Assembly (NCBI RefSeq): GCF_030068615.1
Contig: NZ_JASJOC010000003.1
Location: 62,001 to 126,000 of the forward strand
Origin: Halostagnicola sp. A-GB9-2
GTDB lineage: Archaea; Halobacteriota; Halobacteria; Halobacteriales; Natrialbaceae
DNA length: 64,000 bases
Reading direction: 5' to 3'
Both the position numbers and the translations under genes were made by a program. The notes under the pieces are model-generated. The model was not told where the DNA came from and made no database searches. It saw only the letters and a program-made list of their open reading frames with translations. Position 1 is the first letter of the stretch; each line of letters opens with the position of its first letter. Shown here in pieces: positions 17,623 to 25,740 of this stretch.

Positions 17623-17730
17623 GGCGAGTAGAATTATATACTAAAACCCAGGTACGGCAAGTAGATTTAAGCCGTAGCGTCATCGGCAAGTAGAGTTATA
17701 TAGTGTCAGATATGGCGAATAGTCTTATTA
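17623..17730 (+). promoter_or_regulatory. Four direct repeats in the promoter of the first archaellin gene
   Basis: Four copies of a motif close to GGCRAGTAGANTTAWA begin at 17623, 17656, 17685 and 17714, at spacings of 33, 29 and 29 bp. The copies at 17623 and 17685 run into TATATA-type boxes. The last two copies correspond exactly to the pair upstream of each of the next two archaellin genes. The repeats are long enough to be regulator sites overlapping the core promoter elements. Confidence 0.7.
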
Positions 17731-17824
17731 GGGGGCGCTAAAAAACGCAAGACACGACCCGGCGGTTGCTGGCAGACGTGCGGGAATCTCTGACGGTGGG
17801 TGCCGGGCGCAAACACAGATAATA

Positions 17825-18823
17825 ATGTTCGAACGAATCACAGACGAAGAAGAGCGCGGTCAGGTGGGAATCGGTACACTCATCGTGTTCATCGCGATGG
17901 TACTTGTCGCAGCGATTGCGGCAGGGGTTCTTATCAACACTGCGGGTCTTCTCCAGTCGCAGGCAGAGGCAACGGGTCAAGAAAGTACAGCGCAGGTTTC
18001 GAATGTCGTCCAGATAGACTCGGCGACGGGACACGTCGCACCTGCTTCGGACATCGTCTCCGAAACGTATGACGGGGTCGACGTTAGTTTCGCAGGAGCC
18101 ACTGAAAATGACGATCTTCAGGGTGAAGATATATATGTAACCATCAATGGTGCGGAAGATTCCAGTGGAGAGGCTATCGAGGATGAAACTGTTACCCTCG
18201 ATGCCTCGGCTGACGGATCCTTAGACGGCATCTCTATTGATAACGTTACGACTATTGATATTGAAGTCCCTGACAGTGTTACTAATGTCGGTGGCGCAAC
18301 AGCATCTCTCGACGTGGACATTCAGGATGAAAGTACCTTCACCATCGAGATTGAGGATAACGATGCCAACGACGACATCGAACTTGTCGCAGGTACCAAC
18401 GTTGAAGAGTTCGAAGACGAAAACGGTCTCCTCGAGGCAGATAGCGAACACGTCGTCTACGAGGCCTCGATGATGGTCTCGCTCGGCCCGGGTTCGGATC
18501 CGGTTGACCTGAGCGCGGCGACGTTCGAGTACGTCAACTCACACACCGAGCGCGGTACCGCCGAGGAGCTTGAAGACCTCGACCTCCTCGAAATCGGTGG
18601 CGAGGAACAAGTCTACGGTGAGGACGACGACTTCGGTGCGATCCTCGAGTCCGACAACCAGATTGCGATCGACATCGCTCTCGCCGGAACCGATGACCAG
18701 TTCTCGCCCATCATGTCCGGCGGCTCGGCTGAGTTCCTGATCACGACGGCTGACGGTGCACAGACCGTCGAACTGCTGATGGCGCCGTCGACGCTGACGG
18801 AGTCCTCTGCAGTCACGCTCTAA
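17825..18823 (+). CDS. arlA1: Archaellin (first of three large paralogues)
   Basis: 332 residues, the structural subunit of the archaellum filament. The class III signal [11 protein letters not shown] is cut before Gln, and the hydrophobic assembly helix [20 protein letters not shown] follows. Residues 1 to about 63 and about 214 to 332 are almost identical to the next two genes. Residues about 64-213 (acidic, with an N-V-T sequon) are unique and surface-exposed by position. The C-terminal part has [20 protein letters not shown] and [19 protein letters not shown]. The gene has its own four-repeat promoter, a leader of about 100 nt and a hairpin/T-run downstream. Confidence 0.95.
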   Translation: MFERITDEEERGQVGIGTLIVFIAMVLVAAIAAGVLINTAGLLQSQAEATGQESTAQVSNVVQIDSATGHVAPASDIVSETYDGVDVSFAGATENDDLQGEDIYVTINGAEDSSGEAIEDETVTLDASADGSLDGISIDNVTTIDIEVPDSVTNVGGATASLDVDIQDESTFTIEIEDNDANDDIELVAGTNVEEFEDENGLLEADSEHVVYEASMMVSLGPGSDPVDLSAATFEYVNSHTERGTAEELEDLDLLEIGGEEQVYGEDDDFGAILESDNQIAIDIALAGTDDQFSPIMSGGSAEFLITTADGAQTVELLMAPSTLTESSAVTL

Positions 18824-18868
18824 GGTCGCTTCTCTCTTTCATAGCATCACTTCCTAATGAAGGTTTAA

Positions 18869-18900
18869 ATTATATGTCTTCATTAGACATATAATGCTTT
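18869..18900 (+). terminator. Perfect AT-rich hairpin after first archaellin gene
   Basis: ATTATATGTCT (18869-18879) and AGACATATAAT (18885-18895) are perfect complements around a five-base loop. A CTTTTTAG tract follows directly. It is a plausible transcript end or mRNA 3-prime stabiliser, 45 nt after the stop codon. Confidence 0.55.
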
Positions 18901-18968
18901 TTAGTACGATATATTTTAGAGAAAACACTACACAGCTCTAAACCGGCATTTTCGGATTTAACTGGATC

Positions 18969-19013
18969 GGCAAGTACCTTTATATAGTGTCGAAATGGCG
19001 AGTAGACTTAATA
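18969..19013 (+). promoter_or_regulatory. Two-site promoter of the second archaellin gene
   Basis: GGCAAGTA begins at 18969 and runs into a TTTATATAG TATA box; GGCGAGTAGACTTAATA begins at 18997, 28 bp later. The pair aligns base for base with the last two sites of the first gene and with the pair at 20214/20242. Initiation about 26 bp after the first TATA box would give a leader of about 100 nt. Confidence 0.65.
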
Positions 19014-19105
19014 CAGGTCCGTCAGAATCACTTGACACGTACCGGTAGTTACCAGCAAAAGTACAGTATGGCTTGCGGTAACGCCGGGCGCAAACACAGA
19101 TAATA

Positions 19106-20068
19106 ATGTTCGAACGAATCACAGACGAAGAAGAGCGCGGTCAGGTCGGAATTGGGACACTCATCGTGTTCATCGCGATGGTACTTGTCGCAGCGATTGC
19201 GGCAGGGGTTCTGATCAACACTGCGGGTCTTCTCCAGTCACAAGCACAGGCAACAGGTGAAGAGAGTACGGCACAGGTGTCGAACGTTGTCCAAATCGAT
19301 TCGGCAACGGGACAGGTTGAAGAAATCGAAACTTACGACGCCTATGAAGATGTGGACGTGACATTTAGTGACGCCCAAACTACGATTACGGAGGCCGAGG
19401 TTGAGATAGATGGTGAAACGTTCACTATTGTTGATCTTGACGGAGCCACTACAGATTCCATATCAACTGACATCACTAATGGATCCGAGGTGACTGTCAC
19501 TGTCACTGATACAGATGATGGTGATGGGACCACTTATACCCACGGTGAGGAATCTGACGCATTCGAGATTGGCATTGTTGACGAAGGCGATGTTGAACTC
19601 GTAATTGAGGACACTCAAGGCAACCAAATTCCGGAACTTAGCGCCGATAGTGCTGGCGTCGAAGCATACGATGACAGCTACACTGAATCTGAGCATATGG
19701 TTCACGAGGCTTCGATGATGGTCTCGCTCGGCCCGGGTTCGGATCCGGTTGACATGAGCGCGGCGACGTTCGAGTACGTCAACTCCCACACCGAGCGCGG
19801 TACCGCCGAGGAGCTCGACGACCTCTACCTCGCCGAAATCGGTGGCGAGGAACAAGTCTACGGTGAGGACAACGACTTCGCCGCGATTCTCGAGTCCGAC
19901 AACCAGATCGAGATCAACATTAATCTTGCAGGCGACGAGGACGACTTCTCACCGATGCAATCCGGTGGCTCCGCCGAGTTCCTGATTACGACGGCTGACG
20001 GTGCACAGACCGTCGAACTGCTGATGGCACCGTCGACGCTGACGGAGTCCTCTGCAGTCACGCTCTAA
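19106..20068 (+). CDS. arlA2: Archaellin (second large paralogue)
   Basis: 320 residues. The N-terminal class III signal and helix are the same as arlA1, as are the last 110 residues. The central region (about 67-205) is different: Asp/Thr/Val-rich beta strands, with an N-G-S sequon in [10 protein letters not shown]. The core is visibly AT-richer and uses rarer codons than its flanks, which suggests an exchanged cassette. It is flanked by its own promoter and a hairpin-type end, so it can be expressed apart from its neighbours. Confidence 0.95.
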   Translation: MFERITDEEERGQVGIGTLIVFIAMVLVAAIAAGVLINTAGLLQSQAQATGEESTAQVSNVVQIDSATGQVEEIETYDAYEDVDVTFSDAQTTITEAEVEIDGETFTIVDLDGATTDSISTDITNGSEVTVTVTDTDDGDGTTYTHGEESDAFEIGIVDEGDVELVIEDTQGNQIPELSADSAGVEAYDDSYTESEHMVHEASMMVSLGPGSDPVDMSAATFEYVNSHTERGTAEELDDLYLAEIGGEEQVYGEDNDFAAILESDNQIEININLAGDEDDFSPMQSGGSAEFLITTADGAQTVELLMAPSTLTESSAVTL

Positions 20069-20113
20069 GGCCGCTTCTCTCTTTCATAGCATCACTACCT
20101 AATGAAGATCTAA

Positions 20114-20147
20114 ATTATATGTCTTCCATAGATACATAACATTTTTT
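20114..20147 (+). terminator. Degenerate copy of the archaellin terminator hairpin
   Basis: ATTATATGTCT (20114-20124) is retained, but the partner arm (AGATACATAAC, 20130-20140) carries mismatches relative to the first copy. It is followed by ATTTTTTAG. The position relative to the stop codon is the same as at 18869. Confidence 0.4.
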
Positions 20148-20213
20148 AGTGCGATGGGTTTTGTAGAGTACACCATACAGCCGTCTAACCGGTAATTTCG
20201 TATTTAACGGGAC

Positions 20214-20258
20214 AGCAAGTAACTTTATATAGTGTCGAAATGGCGAGTAGACTTAATA
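20214..20258 (+). promoter_or_regulatory. Two-site promoter of the third archaellin gene
   Basis: AGCAAGTAACTTTATATAG begins at 20214 and GGCGAGTAGACTTAATA at 20242, a 28-bp step. The first base of the upstream site differs (A for G); otherwise it is the same arrangement as for the second gene. Confidence 0.65.
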
Positions 20259-20353
20259 CGGATCCGTTAGAATTGACTGACACGTTCCGGTAGTTACCAG
20301 CGGAAGTGCAGTGCAACTCACGGTAATGTCGGGCGCAAATACACAAACAAACA

Positions 20354-21337
20354 ATGTTCGAACGAATCACAGACGACGAAGAGCGCGGTCAGGTGGGAAT
20401 CGGTACACTCATCGTGTTCATCGCGATGGTGCTTGTCGCGGCGATTGCGGCAGGTGTACTGATTAACACCGCTGGTCTGCTGCAGTCGCAGGCAGAGGCA
20501 ACGGGTCAAGAAAGTACAGCGCAGGTCTCGAATGTCGTCCAGATAGACTCGGCGACGGGACAGGTAGAAGAGGTCCAGTTGGAGGGCGACTTGAGTGATG
20601 TCGATGTCGTCTTCGAGGACAATATCGAAGCAGCCGACGGTGAGAATATCGAAGAGTTGGACTTCACTATCGAACTACAGGATAGTGACGATAATGCTGT
20701 GGAAACCATCGATATTGGAGCTAGCGAGCACCTCGACACTGAGACAGATCTCTTCGAGAGTCAAGATCTGTCCAGTGAGGACTGGACTGTTTACGTCCAA
20801 GACGATACTAATTCTGCGAGCGGTGAGACGACTGAAATCACTGCAGAAGATGTTGAAGATGGCGAAGTTGTGGTCGACATCGATGCGTTGCAGGATGGCA
20901 CTACCACATCTGATTTCGCCGACAACCCAGACGTCTCCATCGCTTCCAACGCTGGAACCGAACACATGGTCCAGCATGCTTCGATGATGGTCTCGCTCGG
21001 CCCGGGTTCGGATCCGGTTGACCTGAGCGCGGCGACGTTCGAATACGTCAACTCTCACACCGAACGCGGTACCGCCGAGGAACTCGGGGACCTCGAGATA
21101 CAGGAACTCGACGGTGAGCAACGTATCCTCAGCGAGGACAACGACTTCGGCGCGATCCTCGAGTCCGACAACCACCTCGAGATCAACATTAACCTCAACG
21201 GCGACGAAGACGACTTCTCGCCAATCCAGTCCGGCGGTTCGGCTCAGTTCCTGATCACGACGGCTGACGGTGCACAGACCGTCGAACTGCTGATGGCACC
21301 GTCGACGCTGACCCAGGAGTCCGCAGTCTCGCTGTAA
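20354..21337 (+). CDS. arlA3: Archaellin (third large paralogue)
   Basis: 327 residues with the conserved ends of the family. The private core (about 66-212) is rich in Asp/Glu, for example [20 protein letters not shown]. The C-terminus reads [11 protein letters not shown] instead of [11 protein letters not shown]. Its stop is only 28 bp before the ATG of the fourth, short archaellin, and no terminator hairpin intervenes. These two are therefore likely cotranscribed, unlike the first two genes. Confidence 0.95.
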   Translation: MFERITDDEERGQVGIGTLIVFIAMVLVAAIAAGVLINTAGLLQSQAEATGQESTAQVSNVVQIDSATGQVEEVQLEGDLSDVDVVFEDNIEAADGENIEELDFTIELQDSDDNAVETIDIGASEHLDTETDLFESQDLSSEDWTVYVQDDTNSASGETTEITAEDVEDGEVVVDIDALQDGTTTSDFADNPDVSIASNAGTEHMVQHASMMVSLGPGSDPVDLSAATFEYVNSHTERGTAEELGDLEIQELDGEQRILSEDNDFGAILESDNHLEININLNGDEDDFSPIQSGGSAQFLITTADGAQTVELLMAPSTLTQESAVSL

Positions 21338-21365
21338 ACAACCACACGTTCAGTTTCATTATTTG

Positions 21366-21920
21366 ATGTTCAAGACGGCCTCTGACGAAGATAGACGCGC
21401 ACAAGTAGGCATTGGAACACTCATCATGTTCGTAGCGATGGTGCTCATCGCCGTCGTCGCGGCGGGTGTTCTCGTGAACACTGCTGGCGTCCTTCAGTCA
21501 CAGGCCGAAGCGACCGGGCAGGAGAGTACGGCGGAGGTCTCGAACACCCTCGAGGTGTACACCTCGGTCGGGACCCTCGACGAAAACGGACACATCGAGA
21601 CAGTCGATATGACGGTCAGTTTAGGCCCCGGCTCCAACCCCATCGACCTCGGGAATATCGTCATCGACTATCTCGGGCCGAACGACCACGCCTACGTCAA
21701 AGGCGAGCACGTCGCCGTCGACGGCTCCGAGGGCACGGTGCTCGAGGACGGCTCCGACCGCGGGACGATCACGCTCGAGCTCGAGGAGAAAGCCCAACCG
21801 CTCGAGCCGGGCGACGGTGCGGCGATTACGATCATCACCAACGACGGAGCCCAGATCAGCCAGGAACTCATCGTGCCGACCACCCTCGACGGCGAAGCAG
21901 GCGAGAAGATCCGCCTCTGA
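21366..21920 (+). CDS. arlA4: Short divergent archaellin lacking the variable domain
   Basis: 184 residues from the ATG at 21366 (a TTG at 21363 is also in frame). The signal is FKTASDEDRRA before [21 protein letters not shown], so the residue before the cut is Ala rather than Gly. After the assembly helix it passes almost directly from the EVSNTLEVYTSVG segment into VDMTVSLGPGSNPIDLGNIV, omitting the 130-150 residue core of the other three. It is likely a minor or base-proximal filament subunit (inference). Confidence 0.9.
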   Translation: MFKTASDEDRRAQVGIGTLIMFVAMVLIAVVAAGVLVNTAGVLQSQAEATGQESTAEVSNTLEVYTSVGTLDENGHIETVDMTVSLGPGSNPIDLGNIVIDYLGPNDHAYVKGEHVAVDGSEGTVLEDGSDRGTITLELEEKAQPLEPGDGAAITIITNDGAQISQELIVPTTLDGEAGEKIRL

Positions 21921-21969
21921 GCGCCCGCCTCGACCGCTGCGTTTGGATTTTGCGGCCTCCCCGTCCCTC

Positions 21970-22014
21970 CTCGAGTATTCATTTGTCCTCCCCCTCGAGT
22001 ATTCATTTGTCCTC
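21970..22014. repeat. 21-bp direct repeat, two copies 24 bp apart
   Basis: CTCGAGTATTCATTTGTCC plus two more bases occurs at 21970-21990 and again at 21994-22014, separated by CCC, just after the last archaellin gene. No palindrome or known site is evident. Confidence 0.7.
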
Positions 22015-22241
22015 TTCGAGTACCCCACTCGGTGAGCGCGCGACCACCTCGAGATTCGCGCCTGTCTCACCGGCAGAACTATTTCTTGAAAGACATTTCT
22101 TGTGAAGACTCAACCCACGAACTAGCAATAAGTTTCATAGTGGTATCCTCGAAACCCCGGAACGGGGTCAGGGAGCGACCGATTACGGATGTGAGAGGCA
22201 CCAAAAATCGACTCCTGCAGCGCCCCGAACTGATATCTACC

Positions 22242-22266
22242 AAAAAGGCCATCCCCCGGCCTTTTT
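22242..22266. terminator. Strong bidirectional hairpin with A/T runs
   Basis: AAAAAGGCC (22242-22250) and GGCCTTTTT (22258-22266) pair perfectly across ATCCCCC. With GC-rich inner stem and terminal T-run it looks like an intrinsic-type terminator for either strand, about 320 nt after arlA4. The rest of 21921-22484 shows no supportable gene. Confidence 0.6.
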
Positions 22267-22484
22267 CCGACACAACTATCACTCCTTGCTATCGGACTGT
22301 CGCTCTCTTACCACCGGCTGTCGCCCGCTTACCGGGTGACTATCAACACTCCTCGCGGCGACGTTACTCGAACGACACTAACGACCGTTCTCGAGTCGCA
22401 CCGTTCCCCGTCCTCGTACGCGTTGGGGTGGCCGATAGTTCGCGGTAGTCGCCAGTCGGTCTCGAGAACCAGGGCTGTTGTCCG

Positions 22485-22862
22485 TTACCCGTTGGTTTCG
22501 TTCCCGTCCTCGTCATCGTCCGTTTCGTTCCCGTCCTCGTCGTCGTCCGTTTCGTTCCCATTCTCCGGATCCTCTTCCTCTTCATCCGGATCCTCTTCCT
22601 CTTCATCCGGATCCTCTTCCTCTTCAGCCGGGTCCTCTTCCTCCTCAGCCGGGTCCTCTTCCTCCTCAGCCGGGTCCTCCTCTGCTGGATCTTCCTCCTC
22701 CTCAGCCGGATCCTCTTCCTCCGGCGGTTCCTCGTCTTCGGGAGCCGCTGGATCCTCTTCTTCGGGGTCCTCTCCGTCGTCGTTGCAACCGGCCAGCGCA
22801 ACCGCGAGACCGGATCCGGCGAGTACGGTCAACCGTCGTCGTGTAAGCGTGGGTTCTGTCAT
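22485..22862 (-). CDS. Tat lipoprotein with acidic EEEEDPA repeats
   Basis: 125 residues. A Tat-type signal (LTRRRLTVLAGSGLAVALAGC) ends in a lipobox cysteine. All the rest is low-complexity: repeats of EEEEDPA, EEEEDPD and NGNETDDDED. The acidic tail begins about eight residues after the Cys, and no folded domain is possible. It is the only gene between the archaellins and arlF and reads against them. It may form an acidic surface brush (inference). Confidence 0.75.
   Translation of the reverse strand: MTEPTLTRRRLTVLAGSGLAVALAGCNDDGEDPEEEDPAAPEDEEPPEEEDPAEEEEDPAEEDPAEEEEDPAEEEEDPAEEEEDPDEEEEDPDEEEEDPENGNETDDDEDGNETDDDEDGNETNG
22530..22720. repeat. Tandem trinucleotide-rich repeats inside the acidic lipoprotein gene
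   Basis: On the plus strand, CATCCGGATCCTCTTCCTCTT-like 21-bp units and CAGCCGGGTCCTCTTCCTCCT-like units alternate, with an 18-bp shorter unit near 22680. A separate pair of 24-bp units near the C-terminus encodes ETDDDEDGN. All are multiples of three, so copy-number changes would stay in frame. Confidence 0.75.
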
Positions 22863-23372
22863 GCTGCACTCGAGTCTGAGTCTGTGAGGGGGAATAATAC
22901 GGTTTGATCGTCCAAGCCGTTAACTCAACCTACCTGTAGTTCAGTCGAATTAAGGACTCTGAATCGCTGATAAGTCGCCCGCACTACTGGAAATAGGCTC
23001 GTATTCACCTTCCGATCGAAACCCCTAGACGGAGTCGTGCTGAAAGGGGCATTCTCCCCGAAAAAATGTTAAGTTGAAGTTTATCGACTACCTGCCCTCC
23101 AGAATCCTCTCACTACGCATTCGTTCGCCAACTAGAGGTACCCCGTCAACAGACTTTTAATTGGTACCATTTCACAATAAACGTTCTCGAGCGGCGAATG
23201 CTCGAGTTCGCTCGATCCGCGAGCACACCGCGGCTCCGGTCGAGCGGAAATTACCCCCTGTAGACTCTCGTTTCCGAGACGCCGTCCCTGCTTTTGTGCC
23301 TGATTGTCCTGACACTTGCTATCATTCGATGGCCAGAGCGTTTTTGCACGTGCATTGTGTCTCGGAGAACTA
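22863..23372. other. 510-bp intergenic region upstream of arlF
   Basis: It holds the divergent promoter of the lipoprotein gene (left) and the arlF leader (right). A TATA-like CTTTTAATTGG at about 23154-23164 would give an arlF leader of about 190 nt. I see no gene here: the frames present have the composition of shadows. Confidence 0.4.
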
Positions 23373-23861
23373 ATGGGGTTTAGCACGAGCGCTGCGGTTG
23401 CGGTTATGCTCATCGGCTTTCTCCTAGCGGCGGGTGTTCTGTTTCCGGCGGTGTTTGCGGCCGGTAGCGATACCGGCAGTGCGTTCTCGGCCCAGGCGGA
23501 TCAAACTCGAGACCAGATAAACACCGCTATCGACATCTCGACGTTCTCCGAAATCGACGGCGAACCGACGGTCGTCGCGAGCAACGACGGAACGACGACC
23601 ATCGACGTGATGAAAGTCGACGTCTTGGTCAACGGAGTGTACGTTCACTACGATCACTATACGACCGCCGTCGTGACCGAAACGGCCGGCGGAGAGACCG
23701 AATCGAACGGCGAAACCGATATCTGGCATCCGGGCTCGGACCTCGAGATCGTACTCGATTTCGACGACGTCTCCGCTATCGACGAGGAAGACGTAGAGCG
23801 TGTCAAACTCGTCACCGAGTACGGAATCACGGACAGCGCCGAATACGAGGGGAGTGAGTAG
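23373..23861 (+). CDS. arlF: Archaellum stator protein ArlF
   Basis: About 162 residues from the ATG at 23373. The N-terminal membrane helix is MGFSTSAAVAVMLIGFLLAA. The exterior beta-sandwich domain reads VASNDGTTTIDVMKVDVLVNG, then HPGSDLEIVLDFDD. ArlF binds the S-layer and, with ArlG, anchors the motor as a pseudo-stator outside the membrane. The gene abuts arlG directly (stop then ATG with no gap), so the two are cotranscribed. It is the first core motor gene after the archaellins. Confidence 0.92.
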   Translation: MGFSTSAAVAVMLIGFLLAAGVLFPAVFAAGSDTGSAFSAQADQTRDQINTAIDISTFSEIDGEPTVVASNDGTTTIDVMKVDVLVNGVYVHYDHYTTAVVTETAGGETESNGETDIWHPGSDLEIVLDFDDVSAIDEEDVERVKLVTEYGITDSAEYEGSE

Positions 23862-24368
23862 ATGGCAAGCGTTTCAGCGACACATCTTATTCTGTTTATC
23901 GCGAGTATCGTGGTCGCGGCGGGTATCGCGGGCACGCTCGTCATCGAGGTCGACAACTTGAGCGGGGCGATCGAAACGCAGGGCTCGGCGACGTCCACGG
24001 AGATCGAAACGGAGATCAATATCGTTAGCGACGCCGGCCAACCGGATTCGATCTACGACGCCGGCGACGAAGAAACCAACGAGCGGATAACCCTCTACGT
24101 CAAGAACATCGGCTCCGAGCACCTCGAGGCCCATCATTCGGCCGTCGATATCCTGGTCAACGGCCAGTACGTCTCGAGCGATCACACGGAACTCGAGCAC
24201 CTCTACGCCGATAGTAGCTCCTGGCAGACGGGTGACGTGGTCGAACTGACGATCGATCTCGAGGAGGCAAACGGCGATATCGTGATCGATGGCGACACGA
24301 GCACGACGGTGATCGTCAACGACAACGAGGATAGCATCGACTTCCACGTCGAGAACGGCGGAGAATAA
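23862..24368 (+). CDS. arlG: Archaellum stator protein ArlG
   Basis: 168 residues. The N-terminal helix LILFIASIVVAAGIAGTLVI is followed by an exported beta domain (ERITLYVKNIGSEHLEAHHS, then GQYVSSDHTEL). It pairs with ArlF to link the motor to the envelope. The ATG directly follows the arlF stop. The 21-bp gap to the first arlCE suggests a shared operon arlF-arlG-arlCE-arlJ. Confidence 0.92.
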   Translation: MASVSATHLILFIASIVVAAGIAGTLVIEVDNLSGAIETQGSATSTEIETEINIVSDAGQPDSIYDAGDEETNERITLYVKNIGSEHLEAHHSAVDILVNGQYVSSDHTELEHLYADSSSWQTGDVVELTIDLEEANGDIVIDGDTSTTVIVNDNEDSIDFHVENGGE

Positions 24369-24389
24369 CTCTGATGCGGTGACTCACAC

Positions 24390-25481
24390 ATGGTACTGGA
24401 CTTCAGCGGACTCGGTGGCGATGACGAATCGGACGACGTGAGCGGCGGCGACGACCTGATGGGTGGTGCCGACGACGGGCTGATGGGCGACGAGACGATG
24501 TTCGCCGACGACGAGGACGACGATTCGGAGATGGAAATTACCTATCAGCTCGACGAAATCGAGAAGGAGGTCGAATCCCTCGAGAACAAAGTCGAGACCG
24601 TTCGCGGCGAGAACGAGCAGATCAGTGACTCCATCACGACCGTCGAGAAGAACGTCGACAAACTCGTCGACCTCTATGAAATCGTCACCGAGGGCGTCAA
24701 CCCCTTCGCCGCCGACCAGGAGATCGGCAACGCCTTCGACACGGAAGAGGGCGGGATGTTCGGCGGCGATGACGACGACCTCGGCGGTGAGATCGACGAG
24801 GAGATCGTCGACGCGGAGGCGAACGATTTCCTCGACGACGAGATCGAAGACGAGGACGAAGACGACGGGTTCGGCGACGAGTTCGACGAGGACGGCTCGC
24901 TCGAGGACGATGAGTTTACAGACGACGGACTCGAGGACGATGCGTTCTCCGACACGCTCGGTGACGACGAGGATGCGTCGGGAGACGACTCGGAACTCGA
25001 CGACGAAATCGAGACATCCGCGCTCGAGGACGATGTCTCTGAAGAGACACAACCCGATCCGTCCGCCCAGTCTGCAGTCAACGGGATCGATATCGGCGAA
25101 AACGGCCAGGTTGGCGATCCGCCGTATCTCGCCGTCCAGCCCTCGAGAAGCGACGCGGAGCTGGTGACAATCGAGTGGCTCACCTTCCTCGTCGAGACGG
25201 TTGGCGTTCCCGGTGCGGCCCAGACGATCGCGTATTACGAGTCGGTCGGCTGGATCTCGCCGCCGGTCGAGACGTACTTACAATCGATGCTCAACGGCTT
25301 CGGCGACGACTCACAGCCGGCGACGGAGATCGCTTCGGACCCCGAACCGAAGTCGGTCCTCGAGACCGACGAACACAAGCAAAGCTTGCAGTACATCGCC
25401 TGGATCGCGACGCCGGAGCAGGCACCGGAGCTGCTGACCGATGGCTCCGCCCAGGAGGCGATAACCCAGCCGGAGCAGTAG
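24390..25481 (+). CDS. arlCE: Archaellum switch protein ArlCE (first copy)
   Basis: 363 residues: a Gly/Asp/Met-rich start (residues 1-45) and the ArlC-type coiled-coil part at about 50-108 (YQLDEIEKEVESLENKVETV, ending VTEGVNPF). A long Asp/Glu linker follows to about 235, then the ArlD/E domain at about 244-350 (VTIEWLTFLVETVGVPGAAQ, LQSMLNGFG, LQYIAWIATPEQ). These proteins form the cytosolic ring below ArlI/ArlH that receives CheF and CheY-P. A second, much larger copy lies at 28905-31946. Confidence 0.92.
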   Translation: MVLDFSGLGGDDESDDVSGGDDLMGGADDGLMGDETMFADDEDDDSEMEITYQLDEIEKEVESLENKVETVRGENEQISDSITTVEKNVDKLVDLYEIVTEGVNPFAADQEIGNAFDTEEGGMFGGDDDDLGGEIDEEIVDAEANDFLDDEIEDEDEDDGFGDEFDEDGSLEDDEFTDDGLEDDAFSDTLGDDEDASGDDSELDDEIETSALEDDVSEETQPDPSAQSAVNGIDIGENGQVGDPPYLAVQPSRSDAELVTIEWLTFLVETVGVPGAAQTIAYYESVGWISPPVETYLQSMLNGFGDDSQPATEIASDPEPKSVLETDEHKQSLQYIAWIATPEQAPELLTDGSAQEAITQPEQ

Positions 25482-25740
25482 GCGACTGGCCGGTAATTTT
25501 GTATACAGCGCACCGACACGTACCAATAACGAACGGTGATGGTCACGGCTCCGACACGGCGATCACTTTCACCGGGTCGGTGTCCGTCAGGGACCCTCCT
25601 CGGCGGCCGTGACTGCGTCGATGCGTCGGGTGACCGTCTCAGCGTGGTGTCCTGCGCAGTAGTGCTACGGGGCGCTGTAGTGCTACGGTGTCGACACCGC
25701 ACGCGACGAAACTGGCGGACGAAAACGGTTGACGAAGATT

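Larger units (their letters stand above)
17685..21337 (+). repeat. Three tandem archaellin units (promoter, leader, gene, terminator)
   Basis: Three units begin at about 17685, 18969 and 20214 (period about 1.25-1.28 kb). Each has the two-site promoter, a structured leader ending GGGCGCAAA, an archaellin gene whose first about 190 and last about 330 nt are nearly identical, and (after the first two) the same tail TCTCTCTTTCATAGCATCAC. The middle 400-450 nt of each gene are unrelated. This is the layout of a tandem duplication kept homogeneous at its ends. Confidence 0.85.

Noticed and set aside
17621-17730. Archaellin upstream repeats as a CRISPR array
   Set aside because: The repeated unit is only about 16 bp and imperfect, with TATA boxes inside and the same sites before three genes. 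No palindromic 28-37 bp repeat or cas genes are present.
22032-22448. 138-codon plus-strand frame after the archaellins
   Set aside because: It crosses the strong hairpin at 22242-22266 and has no coding-like composition.
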